From GCA-2709075 sp964492555 (GTDB lineage: Bacteria > Pseudomonadota > Alphaproteobacteria > MPNO01 > UBA2964): 64,000 bases of DNA. The translations under genes were made by a program, and so were the position numbers. Under the pieces are notes generated by a model. The model saw only the letters and a list, made by a program, of their open reading frames with translations, made no database searches and had not been told where the DNA came from. Below, one piece after another: positions 18,045 to 26,780 of this stretch. Each line of letters opens with the position of its first letter. Position 1 is the first letter of the stretch. The stretch lies in contig CAZBKQ010000007.1 in the NCBI GenBank assembly GCA_964492555.1, forward strand, positions 41,517 to 105,516, given 5' to 3'.

Positions 18045-18710
18045 ATGTCCGCGGCTCCAAAAGAGACAACCAGACAGGCGGTGCAACGCGATACGGCCTC
18101 GCGTGAACGCCGCTGTATCGTAACCCGCGAATCGCGGCCGGCCCGCGATTTGATCCGGTTTGTCGTAAGCCCCGACGGCGCGATCGTTCCCGATCCCGCG
18201 GAACGCTTGCCGGGCCGTGGATTGTGGACCGGTGCGACCCGCGATATAGTCGAGACAGCCTGTTCCGGGCGGATGTTCGACAAGGCCGCGAAACAGCCCG
18301 TCAGCGTTGCTTCCGATCTTGCCGACACCGTGGAACGCCTGCTTTTGCGGCGTTGTCTCGATATGATCGGGCTGGCGCGGCGGGCCGGCGAAGCGGTCGC
18401 CGGGTTTGAAAAGGCGCGCGCGGTGGTTTCAGCCGGCAAGGCGGTTTTGGCGATAGCGGCCTATGATGGCGCGCCGGGAGGCCGGCAAAAGCTGTTGTCC
18501 GGACATCCCGATTTGCCGGTGATCGATATTTTCTTCCGCGAAGAGTTGGGGCGGGTATTCGATCGGGAAGACGTAGTGTTTGCGGCTATTTCCAATCGGG
18601 GAATCGGCGCGAAGTTGCAGGTTGAAGCGAACAGGCTTGCCGGGTTCCGGAATATGGTTCCGGTGGATGGTCGGCAGGCGGAGATAGGCGTAAGGGCGGT
18701 ATCAGGATGA
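18045..18710 (+). CDS. YlxR (DUF448) - L7Ae-like fusion RNA-binding protein
   Basis: 221 residues in two parts. Residues about 20-90 are a YlxR/DUF448 domain (RRCIVTRES and the RGLW loop of LPGRGLW). Residues about 100-200 look like an L7Ae/L30e-type RNA-binding domain (RRCLDMIGLARRAGEAVAG, AVLAIAAYDGAPGG). In firmicutes the two are separate neighbours (YlxR and YlxQ) in the nusA operon; the fused form is usual in alphaproteobacteria. It overlaps infB by four bases. Its function is not settled; nucleoid or rRNA binding has been proposed for YlxR. Confidence 0.85.
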   Translation: MSAAPKETTRQAVQRDTASRERRCIVTRESRPARDLIRFVVSPDGAIVPDPAERLPGRGLWTGATRDIVETACSGRMFDKAAKQPVSVASDLADTVERLLLRRCLDMIGLARRAGEAVAGFEKARAVVSAGKAVLAIAAYDGAPGGRQKLLSGHPDLPVIDIFFREELGRVFDREDVVFAAISNRGIGAKLQVEANRLAGFRNMVPVDGRQAEIGVRAVSG

Positions 18711-21292
18711 CAGAGCAGAAAACGGATCAGGACGAAAAGCCGAAACGCGTGTTAAAGGCGCGTCCGCGCCTTGAGCTGAAGAAAACGGTCGATGCCGGTC
18801 AGGTAAAGCAAAGCTTTTCGCACGGCCGCACCAAATCCGTCGCGGTCGAGGTACGCCGCAAGCGCACCATCGGCAAGGGAGCCGCGCCGACAAAGGCGGC
18901 GGCGCCCGCGGAGACGACCGCCGCGCCCAGCAAAACATCCGCGCCCGAAAAGGGTGGTGCGCCGTCGCGTAAGCCCGCGGTTTTGAAGACGCTGACGGAG
19001 GAAGAAGCCGCCGCGCGCCGCCGGGCTCTTGAGACGGCGCAGAAATCCGATGCCGCCAACAGCGTGCTTGAGCAAACATCGGCCGCCGCCGAGGCGCGCC
19101 GCCAGGCCGCCCGCGACGAGCAGGAAGCGCGCCAGCGGGAAGAAGACGAGCGCCAGCGCCGCGAGGAAGAAGACCGGAAGCGCCGCGAGGAAGAAGAAGC
19201 CCGCAAGCGCCAGGAAGAGGAAGCTGCCGAACGCGCCGCCGAACAGGCCGCGAAATTGCAGGCGCGCGAGGATCAGGGCGGCGAAGCCGGCGATGCCCCG
19301 CCGGCCCGGCGTCCGGCGGATGACGGCGCCGCCAAGAAGCAGACCCGCGAAGAACGGCCGGATGCCCGCCGGCCCAGCGCGCGCCGCGGCGAACCCCGCC
19401 GCAGAAGCCGGGGCAAGCTGACCGTCAACCAGGCGCTGAATGAGGAAGAGCGGACACGCAGCCTTGCTTCCGTGCGGCGGCAACGCGAACGGACCCGGCG
19501 CAGCCAGCAATCGCAGCCTATCGAAACCAAAAAAATCAGCCATGAGGTAACGCTGCCCGAAACCATCATGGTGCAGGAGCTTGCCAACCGCATGGCCGAA
19601 CGCGGGGTGGATGTCATCCGGTCGTTGATGAAGCTTGGCGTCATGGCGACGCTGCAGCAGATGATCGATGCCGACACGGCGGAACTGGTCATTGAGGAAT
19701 TCGGCCACACCGCCAGGCGCGTCAGCGAATCCGATGTCGAAATCGGGCTGAAGGGCGAAGATGATTCCGAGGATCAGCTGAAGCCGCGCTCGCCCGTCGT
19801 CACAGTCATGGGCCATGTCGACCACGGCAAGACGTCTCTTCTGGACGCGCTGCGTGAAACCAATGTCGCGGCGCGAGAGGCCGGCGGCATTACCCAGCAT
19901 ATCGGCGCCTATCAGATTGAGAGCGAAGACGGGGGCCGGGTTACCTTTATCGACACGCCGGGCCACGCCGCCTTTACCTCCATGCGGGCGCGCGGCGCCA
20001 ATGTGACCGATATCGTGATCCTGGTAGTCGCGGCCGATGACGGCATCATGCCCCAGACGATTGAGGCGATCGATCATGCCAAGGCGGCGGAAGTGCCGAT
20101 TATCGTCGCAATCAACAAGATCGACCGACCTAATGCCGATCCGCAGCGGGTGCGCAATGAACTGTTGCAGCATGAAATCCTGCTGGAGGACGTCGGCGGC
20201 GATGTGCTGTCGGTTGAGGTTTCGGCCACCGAAGGCACCAATCTCGACAAGTTGACCGAGGCCATCCAGCTTCAGGCGGAAGTTCTGGAGCTCAAGGCCA
20301 ATCCCGACCGCGCCGCCGAAGGTGTGGTGATCGAGGCCAATCTGGAAACCGGACGCGGCGCGGTAGCGACCGTGCTGGTGCAGCGCGGCACGCTGAATGT
20401 CGGCGATATTGTCGTGGCCGGCGGCGAATGGGGCCGTGTCCGGGCGATGACCAATGATCAGGGCGGCAAGATTGAAAGCGCGATCCCCGCCCAGCCGGTT
20501 GAAATCATGGGCCTTTCCGGGGCGCCCGCGGCAGGCGATGAATTCGCGGTCGTTGAAAACGAGGCGCGGGCGCGGGAGATCACGGAATTCCGCCAGCGCC
20601 AGGCGCGATTGCAGCGCACGACAGTGGCGCCGGCCGGCTCGCTGGAACAGCTCTTCAGCCAGATTGAGGCGGGCGAGGCGCAAAATTTGCCGCTGGTGAT
20701 CAAGGCCGACACGCATGGTTCGGTGGAAGCGATCGTCAACAGCCTGGAAAAGCTCAGCACCGATGAGGTGAAGGTGCAGGTACTTCATTCCGGCGTCGGC
20801 GGCATCAATGAATCCGATGTCGGGCTGGCTCAGGCATCGAACGGCTTTATCGTCGGCTTCAACGTCCGCGCCAACGCGCAGGCGCGCGATCTGTCGCAGC
20901 GCGAAAAGCTCGATATCCGCTACTACTCGATCATCTATGATCTGACCGACGATATCAGGGATATGCTGAGCGGCATGCTCGCGCCCGAAATGCGCGAGAC
21001 CTTCCTTGGCTATGCCGAAATCCTGGAAGTCTTCAATATCAGCAAGATGGGCCGGGTCGCGGGCTGCAAGGTCACCGACGGCATGGTCAAGCGTGGTTCG
21101 GGCGTCCGCCTGCTGCGCGACGATGTGGTGATCCATGAAGGCTCGCTTTCCACCCTGAAGCGCTTCAAGGACGATGTCCGTGAAGTCCGCGAAGGGATGG
21201 AATGCGGCATGTCGTTTGAGAATTATCAGGACTTAAAGCAGGGCGACGTCATCGAATGTTTCGATGTCGAAGAGGTCACCCGCACCCTGTAA
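18707..21292 (+). CDS. infB: Translation initiation factor IF-2
   Basis: 861 residues. A long charged, alanine- and arginine-rich N-terminal part (to about residue 275, with a coiled-coil run of E/R/K repeats) precedes the IF2_N domain (VQELANRMAERGVDVI) and the G domain, with G1 VMGHVDHGKTS, G3 DTPGHAAF and G4 NKID, then the beta-barrels and the fMet-tRNA-binding C-terminal domain. It positions initiator tRNA on the 30S subunit. It overlaps the YlxR fusion gene (ATGA). The repetitive N-terminal coding has a very long open frame on the opposite strand, a composition effect. Confidence 0.97.
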   Translation: MTEQKTDQDEKPKRVLKARPRLELKKTVDAGQVKQSFSHGRTKSVAVEVRRKRTIGKGAAPTKAAAPAETTAAPSKTSAPEKGGAPSRKPAVLKTLTEEEAAARRRALETAQKSDAANSVLEQTSAAAEARRQAARDEQEARQREEDERQRREEEDRKRREEEEARKRQEEEAAERAAEQAAKLQAREDQGGEAGDAPPARRPADDGAAKKQTREERPDARRPSARRGEPRRRSRGKLTVNQALNEEERTRSLASVRRQRERTRRSQQSQPIETKKISHEVTLPETIMVQELANRMAERGVDVIRSLMKLGVMATLQQMIDADTAELVIEEFGHTARRVSESDVEIGLKGEDDSEDQLKPRSPVVTVMGHVDHGKTSLLDALRETNVAAREAGGITQHIGAYQIESEDGGRVTFIDTPGHAAFTSMRARGANVTDIVILVVAADDGIMPQTIEAIDHAKAAEVPIIVAINKIDRPNADPQRVRNELLQHEILLEDVGGDVLSVEVSATEGTNLDKLTEAIQLQAEVLELKANPDRAAEGVVIEANLETGRGAVATVLVQRGTLNVGDIVVAGGEWGRVRAMTNDQGGKIESAIPAQPVEIMGLSGAPAAGDEFAVVENEARAREITEFRQRQARLQRTTVAPAGSLEQLFSQIEAGEAQNLPLVIKADTHGSVEAIVNSLEKLSTDEVKVQVLHSGVGGINESDVGLAQASNGFIVGFNVRANAQARDLSQREKLDIRYYSIIYDLTDDIRDMLSGMLAPEMRETFLGYAEILEVFNISKMGRVAGCKVTDGMVKRGSGVRLLRDDVVIHEGSLSTLKRFKDDVREVREGMECGMSFENYQDLKQGDVIECFDVEEVTRTL

Positions 21293-21301
21293 CCGCCAGG
21301 G

Positions 21302-21319
21302 GGCGGCGCCCGCGCCGCC
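21302..21319 (+). repeat. GC hairpin between infB and rbfA
   Basis: GGCGGCGC-CC-GCGCCGCC is a perfect 8-bp inverted repeat in the 38-base gap. No T-run follows, so it is not a standard terminator; an RNA-processing or stability element is possible. Confidence 0.35.
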
Positions 21320-21330
21320 GGTAGAGCCGC

Positions 21331-21747
21331 ATGACACGCAAATCCCGGTCGAGCCGTTCCGGAACAGAACGCAGCCAGCGCCAGCTTCGCGTCGGTGAAG
21401 TGCTGCGTCACGCGCTGGTCGATATTTTCGCCCGGGGCGAATTGCGCGACCCCGCGCTGGAGGGCGTGTCGCTGACCGTGGCGGAGGTCCGGGTCAGTCC
21501 CGACCTTCGCAACGCAACCGCCTTCGTCATGCCGCTCGGCGGCGATAACGCGGCGGAAATTACCGCAGCGCTCAACCACGCCGCGCCGTTTCTGCGCCGC
21601 CAGCTCGGCAAGGTCATCACCATGCGCTATTTGCCGCGCCTGTCTTTTGAGGCCGATGTGGCGTTCGATCATGGTGAGCGGATCGAAAACCTACTCAGGA
21701 CCGATGCGGTTTCCCGCGATCTCGGCGAGCGGGAGCCCGGGGAATGA
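21331..21747 (+). CDS. rbfA: Ribosome-binding factor A
   Basis: 138 residues with the KH-like RbfA fold. It has RQLRVGEVLRHALVDIF at the start, VSLTVAEVRVSPDLRNATAFV and LNHAAPFLRRQLGKVI, all family landmarks, and the closing RLSFEADVAFDHGERI. RbfA helps mature the 5' end of 16S rRNA and supports cold adaptation. It overlaps truB by four bases. Confidence 0.95.
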   Translation: MTRKSRSSRSGTERSQRQLRVGEVLRHALVDIFARGELRDPALEGVSLTVAEVRVSPDLRNATAFVMPLGGDNAAEITAALNHAAPFLRRQLGKVITMRYLPRLSFEADVAFDHGERIENLLRTDAVSRDLGEREPGE

Positions 21748-22685
21748 GCCGCCGCCGGCGCGGCAAGCCGGTCAGCGGATGGGCGATTCTCGACAAGACG
21801 GTGGGCGTGACCTCAACCCGCGCGGTGTCCATGGTGCGGCGCGCCTTCGATGCGCAAAAGGCCGGGCATGGCGGCACTCTGGACCCGTTGGCGAGTGGTA
21901 TTTTGCCGATTGCGCTGGGTGAGGCGACAAAGCTGATCTTCCGGGTCATGGACGGGCGCAAGACCTATCGCTTCACCGTCCGCTGGGGTGAGGCGCGCGA
22001 TACCGACGATGCCGAAGGCGATATCACGGAAACCAGCATCCATCGGCCCTCCTCCGCCGATATTGCGGCGGTTTTGTCCGAATTCATCGGTGAGATCGAC
22101 CAGATCCCCCCGGCTTTTTCGGCGGTAAAGATCGATGGCAAGCGGGCCTATGATCTGGCGCGGGCGGGTGCCGCGGTGACGCCCAAATCCCGGCGGGTGA
22201 CGATATTCGCTCTGGAACTGCTTGAGACCCCTGATCGCGACAGCGCCACCTTCGAGGTACGCTGCGGCAAGGGCACCTATGTCCGCAGTCTCGGGCGCGA
22301 TATTGCCCGGCGATTGGGAACGGTCGGTTATATTTCCGCGCTGCGACGGACTGCCACCGGACCATTCAACGAAAAATGCGCGATTTCGCTGGATAATTTC
22401 GATTCTCTGGTGCATATTGCGCCGCCTTCCGGTTCCCTGTTGCCGGTTGAAGCCGCGCTGGACGACATCCCGGCGTTTTCGCTGAATCCGGAACAGGCGG
22501 ATCACATGCGTCATGGTAGAGCCGTGTCGCTTTTTGATCTGGCGGAAGACAGATCCTTCGAAGCACTGAAAGAACAGGCGGCGGATGATCTTGTATGCGC
22601 GATGGCCGATGGGCGGCTTGTCGCGCTGGCGCGTGTCGAGGACGGAAAGCTTTGTCCCGCGCGTGTGCTTAACCAGACTGATTAG
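21744..22685 (+). CDS. truB: tRNA pseudouridine(55) synthase TruB
   Basis: 313 residues. The catalytic aspartate lies in HGGTLDPLASGILPIALGEATK, the TruB motif II. Other landmarks are KTYRFTVRWGEARDTDDAEGD, QIPPAFSAVKIDGKRAYDLAR, and CGKGTYVRSLGRDIA. It makes pseudouridine 55 in the T-loop of tRNAs. It overlaps rbfA and is followed nine bases later by rpsO, the usual order. Confidence 0.96.
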   Translation: MSRRRRGKPVSGWAILDKTVGVTSTRAVSMVRRAFDAQKAGHGGTLDPLASGILPIALGEATKLIFRVMDGRKTYRFTVRWGEARDTDDAEGDITETSIHRPSSADIAAVLSEFIGEIDQIPPAFSAVKIDGKRAYDLARAGAAVTPKSRRVTIFALELLETPDRDSATFEVRCGKGTYVRSLGRDIARRLGTVGYISALRRTATGPFNEKCAISLDNFDSLVHIAPPSGSLLPVEAALDDIPAFSLNPEQADHMRHGRAVSLFDLAEDRSFEALKEQAADDLVCAMADGRLVALARVEDGKLCPARVLNQTD

Positions 22686-22694
22686 GAGATATCG

Positions 22695-22964
22695 ATGTCG
22701 ATTACCCAGGAAAAGAAGGCCGAGCTCATTAAGGAGTACGGCCGGGCCGAAGGCGACACGGGCTCGCCGGAGGTACAGGTCTCGATCCTCACTGAACGGA
22801 TTCGCAACCTGACCGACCATCTAAAGGAGCATAACAAGGATTTTCATTCCCGCCGTGGATTGCTGGTCATGGTCGGCCAGCGGCGCAGGCTCCTTGACTA
22901 TCTGAAACGCAAGGATGAATCCCGCTATCAGGATCTCATCAAGAGTCTCGGCATCCGGCGCTGA
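22695..22964 (+). CDS. rpsO: 30S ribosomal protein S15
   Basis: 89 residues, the standard length. It carries GDTGSPEVQVSILTERI, LKEHNKDFHSRRGLLVMVGQRRRLLDYL and RYQDLIKSLGIRR, the S15 signature. S15 binds the central domain of 16S rRNA early in assembly. AGGAG lies seven bases before the ATG. The gap to pnp (227 bases) holds hairpins that are probably RNase III or PNPase control sites, as known for rpsO-pnp in other bacteria. Confidence 0.97.
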   Translation: MSITQEKKAELIKEYGRAEGDTGSPEVQVSILTERIRNLTDHLKEHNKDFHSRRGLLVMVGQRRRLLDYLKRKDESRYQDLIKSLGIRR

Positions 22965-23014
22965 CCGGATGTCCGTTTCACCGGGCGCGCCATATGGTTT
23001 GGCCGTCCGGTACC

Positions 23015-23083
23015 GTGCCGCATTCGGTGTGCGGCGCGTTGGCTGGCCGTGCGGCAGGGGCTGCGACGGCCGTTCACCGGCCG
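23015..23083 (+). promoter_or_regulatory. Hairpins in the rpsO-pnp intergenic leader
   Basis: Two stems lie in the 227-base gap. GTGCCGCA (23015-23022) pairs with TGCGGCGC (23030-23037). CGGCCG (23067-23072) pairs with CGGCCG (23078-23083). In E. coli the pnp leader is cut by RNase III and then decayed by PNPase in autoregulation; a similar role here is inference. Nothing else in the gap looks like a gene. Confidence 0.4.
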
Positions 23084-23191
23084 GGTAAGGAAAGACCCGA
23101 GGACCGGTGACATACGGCGCGGCAAGGGTGCTGGCGCCGATTGGCCGGAGCGCGTAGGGCGCTTCCGGTCAGGAAGGAAGGACGTATAGAT

Positions 23192-25345
23192 ATGTTCAAC
23201 GTTTACCGTAAGGAAATCGACTGGGGCGGCAGGCCGCTCGTTATCGAAACAGGAAAAATCGCCCGTCAGGCCGACGGCGCCGTCATGGTCTCCTATGGCG
23301 ACACGGTGGTTCTGGCGACGGCGGTCGCGCAAAAGGCGCCCAAGCCGGGCGTGGATTTCTTCCCGCTGACCGTCAACTATCAGGAAAAAACATTCGCCGC
23401 CGGCAAAATCCCCGGCGGCTTTTTCAAACGCGAAGGCCGGCCCAGCGAAAAGGAAACGCTGGTCTCCCGCCTGATTGACCGGCCGATCCGGCCGCTTTTC
23501 GCCAAGGGTTTCCAGAATGAGACCCAGGTGATCTGCACCGTGCTGAGCCATGATCTGGAAAACGACCCGGATGTCGTTGCCTTGGTCGGCGCCTCCGCCG
23601 CGCTGACGATCTCGGGCATTCCGTTCCTCGGGCCCATCGGGGCGGCGCGCGTCGCCCATGTGGATGGGGATTTTGTCCTCAACCCGGTGCCGGAACAGCT
23701 TGAGAATTCCAAGCTCGACATGGTCGTCGCGGGCACGCATGACGCGGTCCTGATGGTGGAATCCGAAGCCGATCAGCTGTCGGAAGAAACCATGCTCGGC
23801 GCGGTGATGTTCGCCCAGCGCGAATTCCAGCCGGTGATCCAGGCGATCATCGAGCTGGCGGAACAGTGCGCCAAGGAACCCTGGGCGATTCCCGAACCGA
23901 CTGCGGAAAAAGAAGCGCTGCGGGCCAGGATCAATGGTCTGGCGGAAGAGCCGCTGCGCGCGGCCTATCGCGAAACGGTCAAACAGACCCGTGTGGAGAT
24001 GATTTCCGCCGCCAAGGAAGCCGCGCTGACGGCCTTGGCCGAGGAAGACCCGGAATATAACGGCCAGCTCGCGGCCGGGCTTCTCAAGGATCTCGAAAAG
24101 GACATCGTCCGGGGCGCCATTCTGGAAACCGGACAGCGGATTGACGGGCGCGACACCAAAACGGTTCGTCCGATCGAGGTCGAGGTCGGCATTCTGCCGC
24201 GGGCGCATGGAAGCGCCCTGTTCACGCGCGGCGAGACGCAGTCGCTCTGCGTTGCGACGCTCGGCACCGGTCAGGACGAACAGATCATCGACGCGCTGGA
24301 AGGCGAATATCGCGAACGGTTCATGCTGCATTACAACTTCCCGCCCTATTCGGTCGGTGAAGCCAGCTTCCTGCGTTCGCCGGGACGCCGCGAAATCGGT
24401 CACGGCAAGCTCGCCTGGCGGGCGGTGCGCGCCGTGCTGCCAACCGCCGAGGATTTCCCCTATACGCTGCGTGTCGTTTCGGAAATCACTGAATCGAACG
24501 GTTCGTCCTCGATGGCGACGGTGTGCGGTTCTTCCCTGTCCCTGATGGATGCGGGCGTGCCGCTCAAGCAACCAGTCGCCGGCATTGCGATGGGGCTGAT
24601 CAAGGAAGATAGCGGTTATGCCGTCCTTTCCGACATTCTGGGTGATGAGGATCATCTTGGCGACATGGACTTCAAGGTGGCGGGAACCGCCGACGGGGTC
24701 ACCTCGTTGCAGATGGATATCAAGATCACCGGCATTACCGAGGAAATCATGGAAACCGCGCTGAACCAGGCAAAGGACGGTCGGCTTCACATTCTCGGTG
24801 AAATGTCCAAGGGGATGGCCGGCGCCCGTGACGACGTCAGCCTGCTGGCGCCGCGCATCACGACCCTGTCCATTCCGAAGGACAAGATTCGCGATGTCAT
24901 CGGCACTGGCGGCAAGGTGATCCGCGAGATTTGCGAGACCACCGGCGCCAAGATCGATATCGACGATGACGGCACCGTCAAGGTGGCAGCTGTCGATGGT
25001 GAGGCCGGAGAGGCCGCACTTGAATGGATCAAGGGCATCGTTGCCGAACCCGAGGTCGGTGTGATCTATAACGGGAAGGTCGTGAAAGTTGTCGATTTCG
25101 GCGCTTTCGTGAATTTCCTGGGTGCCCGCGACGGGCTGGTTCACATCAGTGAGCTGGAACCGCGCCGGGTGAACAAGGTGACCGACGTCGTCAATGAAGG
25201 CGATGAGGTAAAGGTCAAGGTTCTGGCCGTCGACGACCGGGGCAAGGTCAAGCTTTCCATGAAGGTTGTCGATCAGGAAACCGGCGAGGAAATCCAGCCG
25301 GAACCCAAGGACAAGCCAAAGGAAGATGAATCGGCTGACGCCTGA
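23192..25345 (+). CDS. pnp: Polyribonucleotide nucleotidyltransferase (PNPase)
   Basis: 717 residues. Two RNase PH-like cores (FFPLTVNYQEKTFAAGKIPGG in the first; LFTRGETQSLCVATLGT and SSMATVCGSSLSLMDAGVP in the second) flank a helical linker, followed by KH (KIRDVIGTGGKVIREICE) and S1 (GKVVKVVDFGAFVNFLG) domains. It degrades RNA 3' to 5' by phosphorolysis, usually in a degradosome. ATG at 23192 follows GGAAGGA; the frame is open 51 bases further up but without homology. A strong terminator begins 21 bases after the stop. Confidence 0.97.
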   Translation: MFNVYRKEIDWGGRPLVIETGKIARQADGAVMVSYGDTVVLATAVAQKAPKPGVDFFPLTVNYQEKTFAAGKIPGGFFKREGRPSEKETLVSRLIDRPIRPLFAKGFQNETQVICTVLSHDLENDPDVVALVGASAALTISGIPFLGPIGAARVAHVDGDFVLNPVPEQLENSKLDMVVAGTHDAVLMVESEADQLSEETMLGAVMFAQREFQPVIQAIIELAEQCAKEPWAIPEPTAEKEALRARINGLAEEPLRAAYRETVKQTRVEMISAAKEAALTALAEEDPEYNGQLAAGLLKDLEKDIVRGAILETGQRIDGRDTKTVRPIEVEVGILPRAHGSALFTRGETQSLCVATLGTGQDEQIIDALEGEYRERFMLHYNFPPYSVGEASFLRSPGRREIGHGKLAWRAVRAVLPTAEDFPYTLRVVSEITESNGSSSMATVCGSSLSLMDAGVPLKQPVAGIAMGLIKEDSGYAVLSDILGDEDHLGDMDFKVAGTADGVTSLQMDIKITGITEEIMETALNQAKDGRLHILGEMSKGMAGARDDVSLLAPRITTLSIPKDKIRDVIGTGGKVIREICETTGAKIDIDDDGTVKVAAVDGEAGEAALEWIKGIVAEPEVGVIYNGKVVKVVDFGAFVNFLGARDGLVHISELEPRRVNKVTDVVNEGDEVKVKVLAVDDRGKVKLSMKVVDQETGEEIQPEPKDKPKEDESADA

Positions 25346-25365
25346 GCCGATTAAATCCAATGATC

Positions 25366-25402
25366 GGGGGCCGCCGGATAATGTCCGCGCGGCCCCTTTT
25401 TT
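25366..25402 (+). terminator. Intrinsic terminator after pnp, overlapping the next start codon
   Basis: GGGGCCGC (25367-25374) pairs with GCGGCCCC (25389-25396), extended by CGGA/TCCG inside, and is followed by TTTTTT (25397-25402). The apical loop TAATG includes the ATG at 25381 that best starts the GDPD gene. This closes the rimP-to-pnp operon. Confidence 0.85.
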
Positions 25403-26127
25403 ATTCCTTTCCCCGCGTGATCGGCCATCGCGGGGCAAGGGGACTCGCGCCTGAAAACACGCTGGCCGCCATTCGCGCGGCCCGGGATTGCGGGCTCTCA
25501 TGGATTGAGGTCGACGTGCGGCTGACTCGCGATGCGGTGCCGGTGCTGTCGCACGATCCTGTTATTGCGCCGGGTGACGGTGCCTTGCCCGTTCGGATTG
25601 CCGCGCTTGACGCAGAAATGTTGAGAAAACGGATTCCCTCCGTCCTAGGACTTGCCGATGCTCTTGCGCTGGCCCGCGCGTCAGGCCTCAACGTCAATGT
25701 GGAGCTTAAATCCGAAGGCTCCCGTAATAGCGTTCTGGCGCGCAAAGTGGCTGCGCAAATAACAGCTTTTGACCGCATCTCTGGCCCATCGGTTCTGCTC
25801 TCCAGTTTCGAGAAGGATCTGGTTGCCGATATGGCGGCGCTGCTGCCGCACATTCCCCGGGCGCTTATCCTGGCCCGCGCAGCGCCGCGGGATATTGAAG
25901 CCGCCCGGCGGCTGGAATGCGTCAGTGTACATATTGCGCGCCGCGGCGCCGATTTCGGGACCATTGCGGCCATTCACCGGCACGGCATGCGCTGTGCGGT
26001 TTATACCGTGAACCGGGTGGCGGCGGCGCGCCGCTTGTTCGCGGCGGGGGCGGACGGCGTCTTTACCGACCGGCCGGACCGGTTTTCCGCCATCGAAAAA
26101 AATCGCCCCCGGGGCTGGTCGTTCTGA
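25381..26127 (+). CDS. Glycerophosphodiester phosphodiesterase (GDPD family)
   Basis: 248 residues with the GDPD TIM barrel. It has VIGHRGARGLAPENT (catalytic histidine and arginine, then the metal-binding glutamate), WIEVDVRLTRDAVPVLSHDP (metal ligands and second catalytic histidine), NVELKSEG, and a C-terminal GADGVFTDRPD, the family hallmark. It releases glycerol 3-phosphate from glycerophosphodiesters. There is no signal peptide, so it is cytoplasmic like UgpQ. ATG at 25381 gives SFPRVIGHRGA as in homologues but lies in the loop of the pnp terminator; GTG at 25417 is the alternative and ATG at 25360 is longer. Confidence 0.85.
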   Translation: MSARPLFYSFPRVIGHRGARGLAPENTLAAIRAARDCGLSWIEVDVRLTRDAVPVLSHDPVIAPGDGALPVRIAALDAEMLRKRIPSVLGLADALALARASGLNVNVELKSEGSRNSVLARKVAAQITAFDRISGPSVLLSSFEKDLVADMAALLPHIPRALILARAAPRDIEAARRLECVSVHIARRGADFGTIAAIHRHGMRCAVYTVNRVAAARRLFAAGADGVFTDRPDRFSAIEKNRPRGWSF

Positions 26128-26251
26128 AATCCTTTCATATACATAGGGGTAAGAGGCCGGTTGGTGTAAAATTCTGTTTCCCCAAGGGGATTTACGGGAT
26201 AATTTCTGCTGTCCGGGCCGTGGACTGATAGATGACGGGGACGAGCGCGCG

Positions 26252-26773
26252 ATGAGCGTGAAAGACAGAAACAGCTTCTCTTACGAGGATTTGCTCGAAT
26301 GCGGGCATGGACGCCTGTTCGGGCCCGGCAACGCGCAGCTTCCCCTGCCGCCGATGCTGATGTTCGACCGCATCACCCGGATTACCGAGGATGGCGGTAC
26401 GCACGGCAAGGGCGAGGTGGTCGCCGAAATGGATGTGAAGCCCGGCAACTGGTTTTTCGAATGCCATTTCGAAGGCGATCCGGTTATGCCCGGCTGTCTC
26501 GGGCTTGACGCGCTGTGGCAGCTTACCGGCTTCTTTCTCGGCTGGACCGGCGATCCCGGCAAGGGACGCGCGCTCGGTCTCGGCGGGTTGAAATTCAACG
26601 ACCAGGTAACGCCGGACGCAACACTGGTGACCTACCGGGTCGATGTGAAAAGAATTGTCCGGCGCGGTTTTTCCATCGCCATCGCCGACGGGACGCTGGA
26701 TGTTGATGGAACAATCGCCTATGAGGCGCAGGATCTGCGCGTCGGGCTGTTCACCGAATCTCAGGACGGGTGA
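26252..26773 (+). CDS. fabA: 3-hydroxydecanoyl-ACP dehydratase/isomerase
   Basis: 173 residues, the FabA length. The hot-dog fold carries FFECHFEGDPVMPGCLGLDALWQL with the catalytic histidine and aspartate, and LPLPPMLMFDRI upstream. FabA both dehydrates and isomerises, making the cis-3 intermediate for unsaturated fatty acids. It is followed by fabB and fabI in one operon (8-base gap, then a 4-base overlap), so the anaerobic route of unsaturated fatty acid synthesis is present as a unit. The 124-base gap before it holds a GATAAT at 26198-26203 and a small CCCC-AA-GGGG hairpin, but no convincing promoter. Confidence 0.96.
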   Translation: MSVKDRNSFSYEDLLECGHGRLFGPGNAQLPLPPMLMFDRITRITEDGGTHGKGEVVAEMDVKPGNWFFECHFEGDPVMPGCLGLDALWQLTGFFLGWTGDPGKGRALGLGGLKFNDQVTPDATLVTYRVDVKRIVRRGFSIAIADGTLDVDGTIAYEAQDLRVGLFTESQDG

Positions 26774-26780
26774 GGATTGA

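Noticed and set aside
22928..25501. A long open frame on the minus strand opposite pnp.
   Set aside because: It covers pnp codon for codon, has no domain I recognise and shows the composition expected from GC-rich codons read backwards. The same holds for 18752-21136 opposite infB and 16359-17684 opposite nusA.
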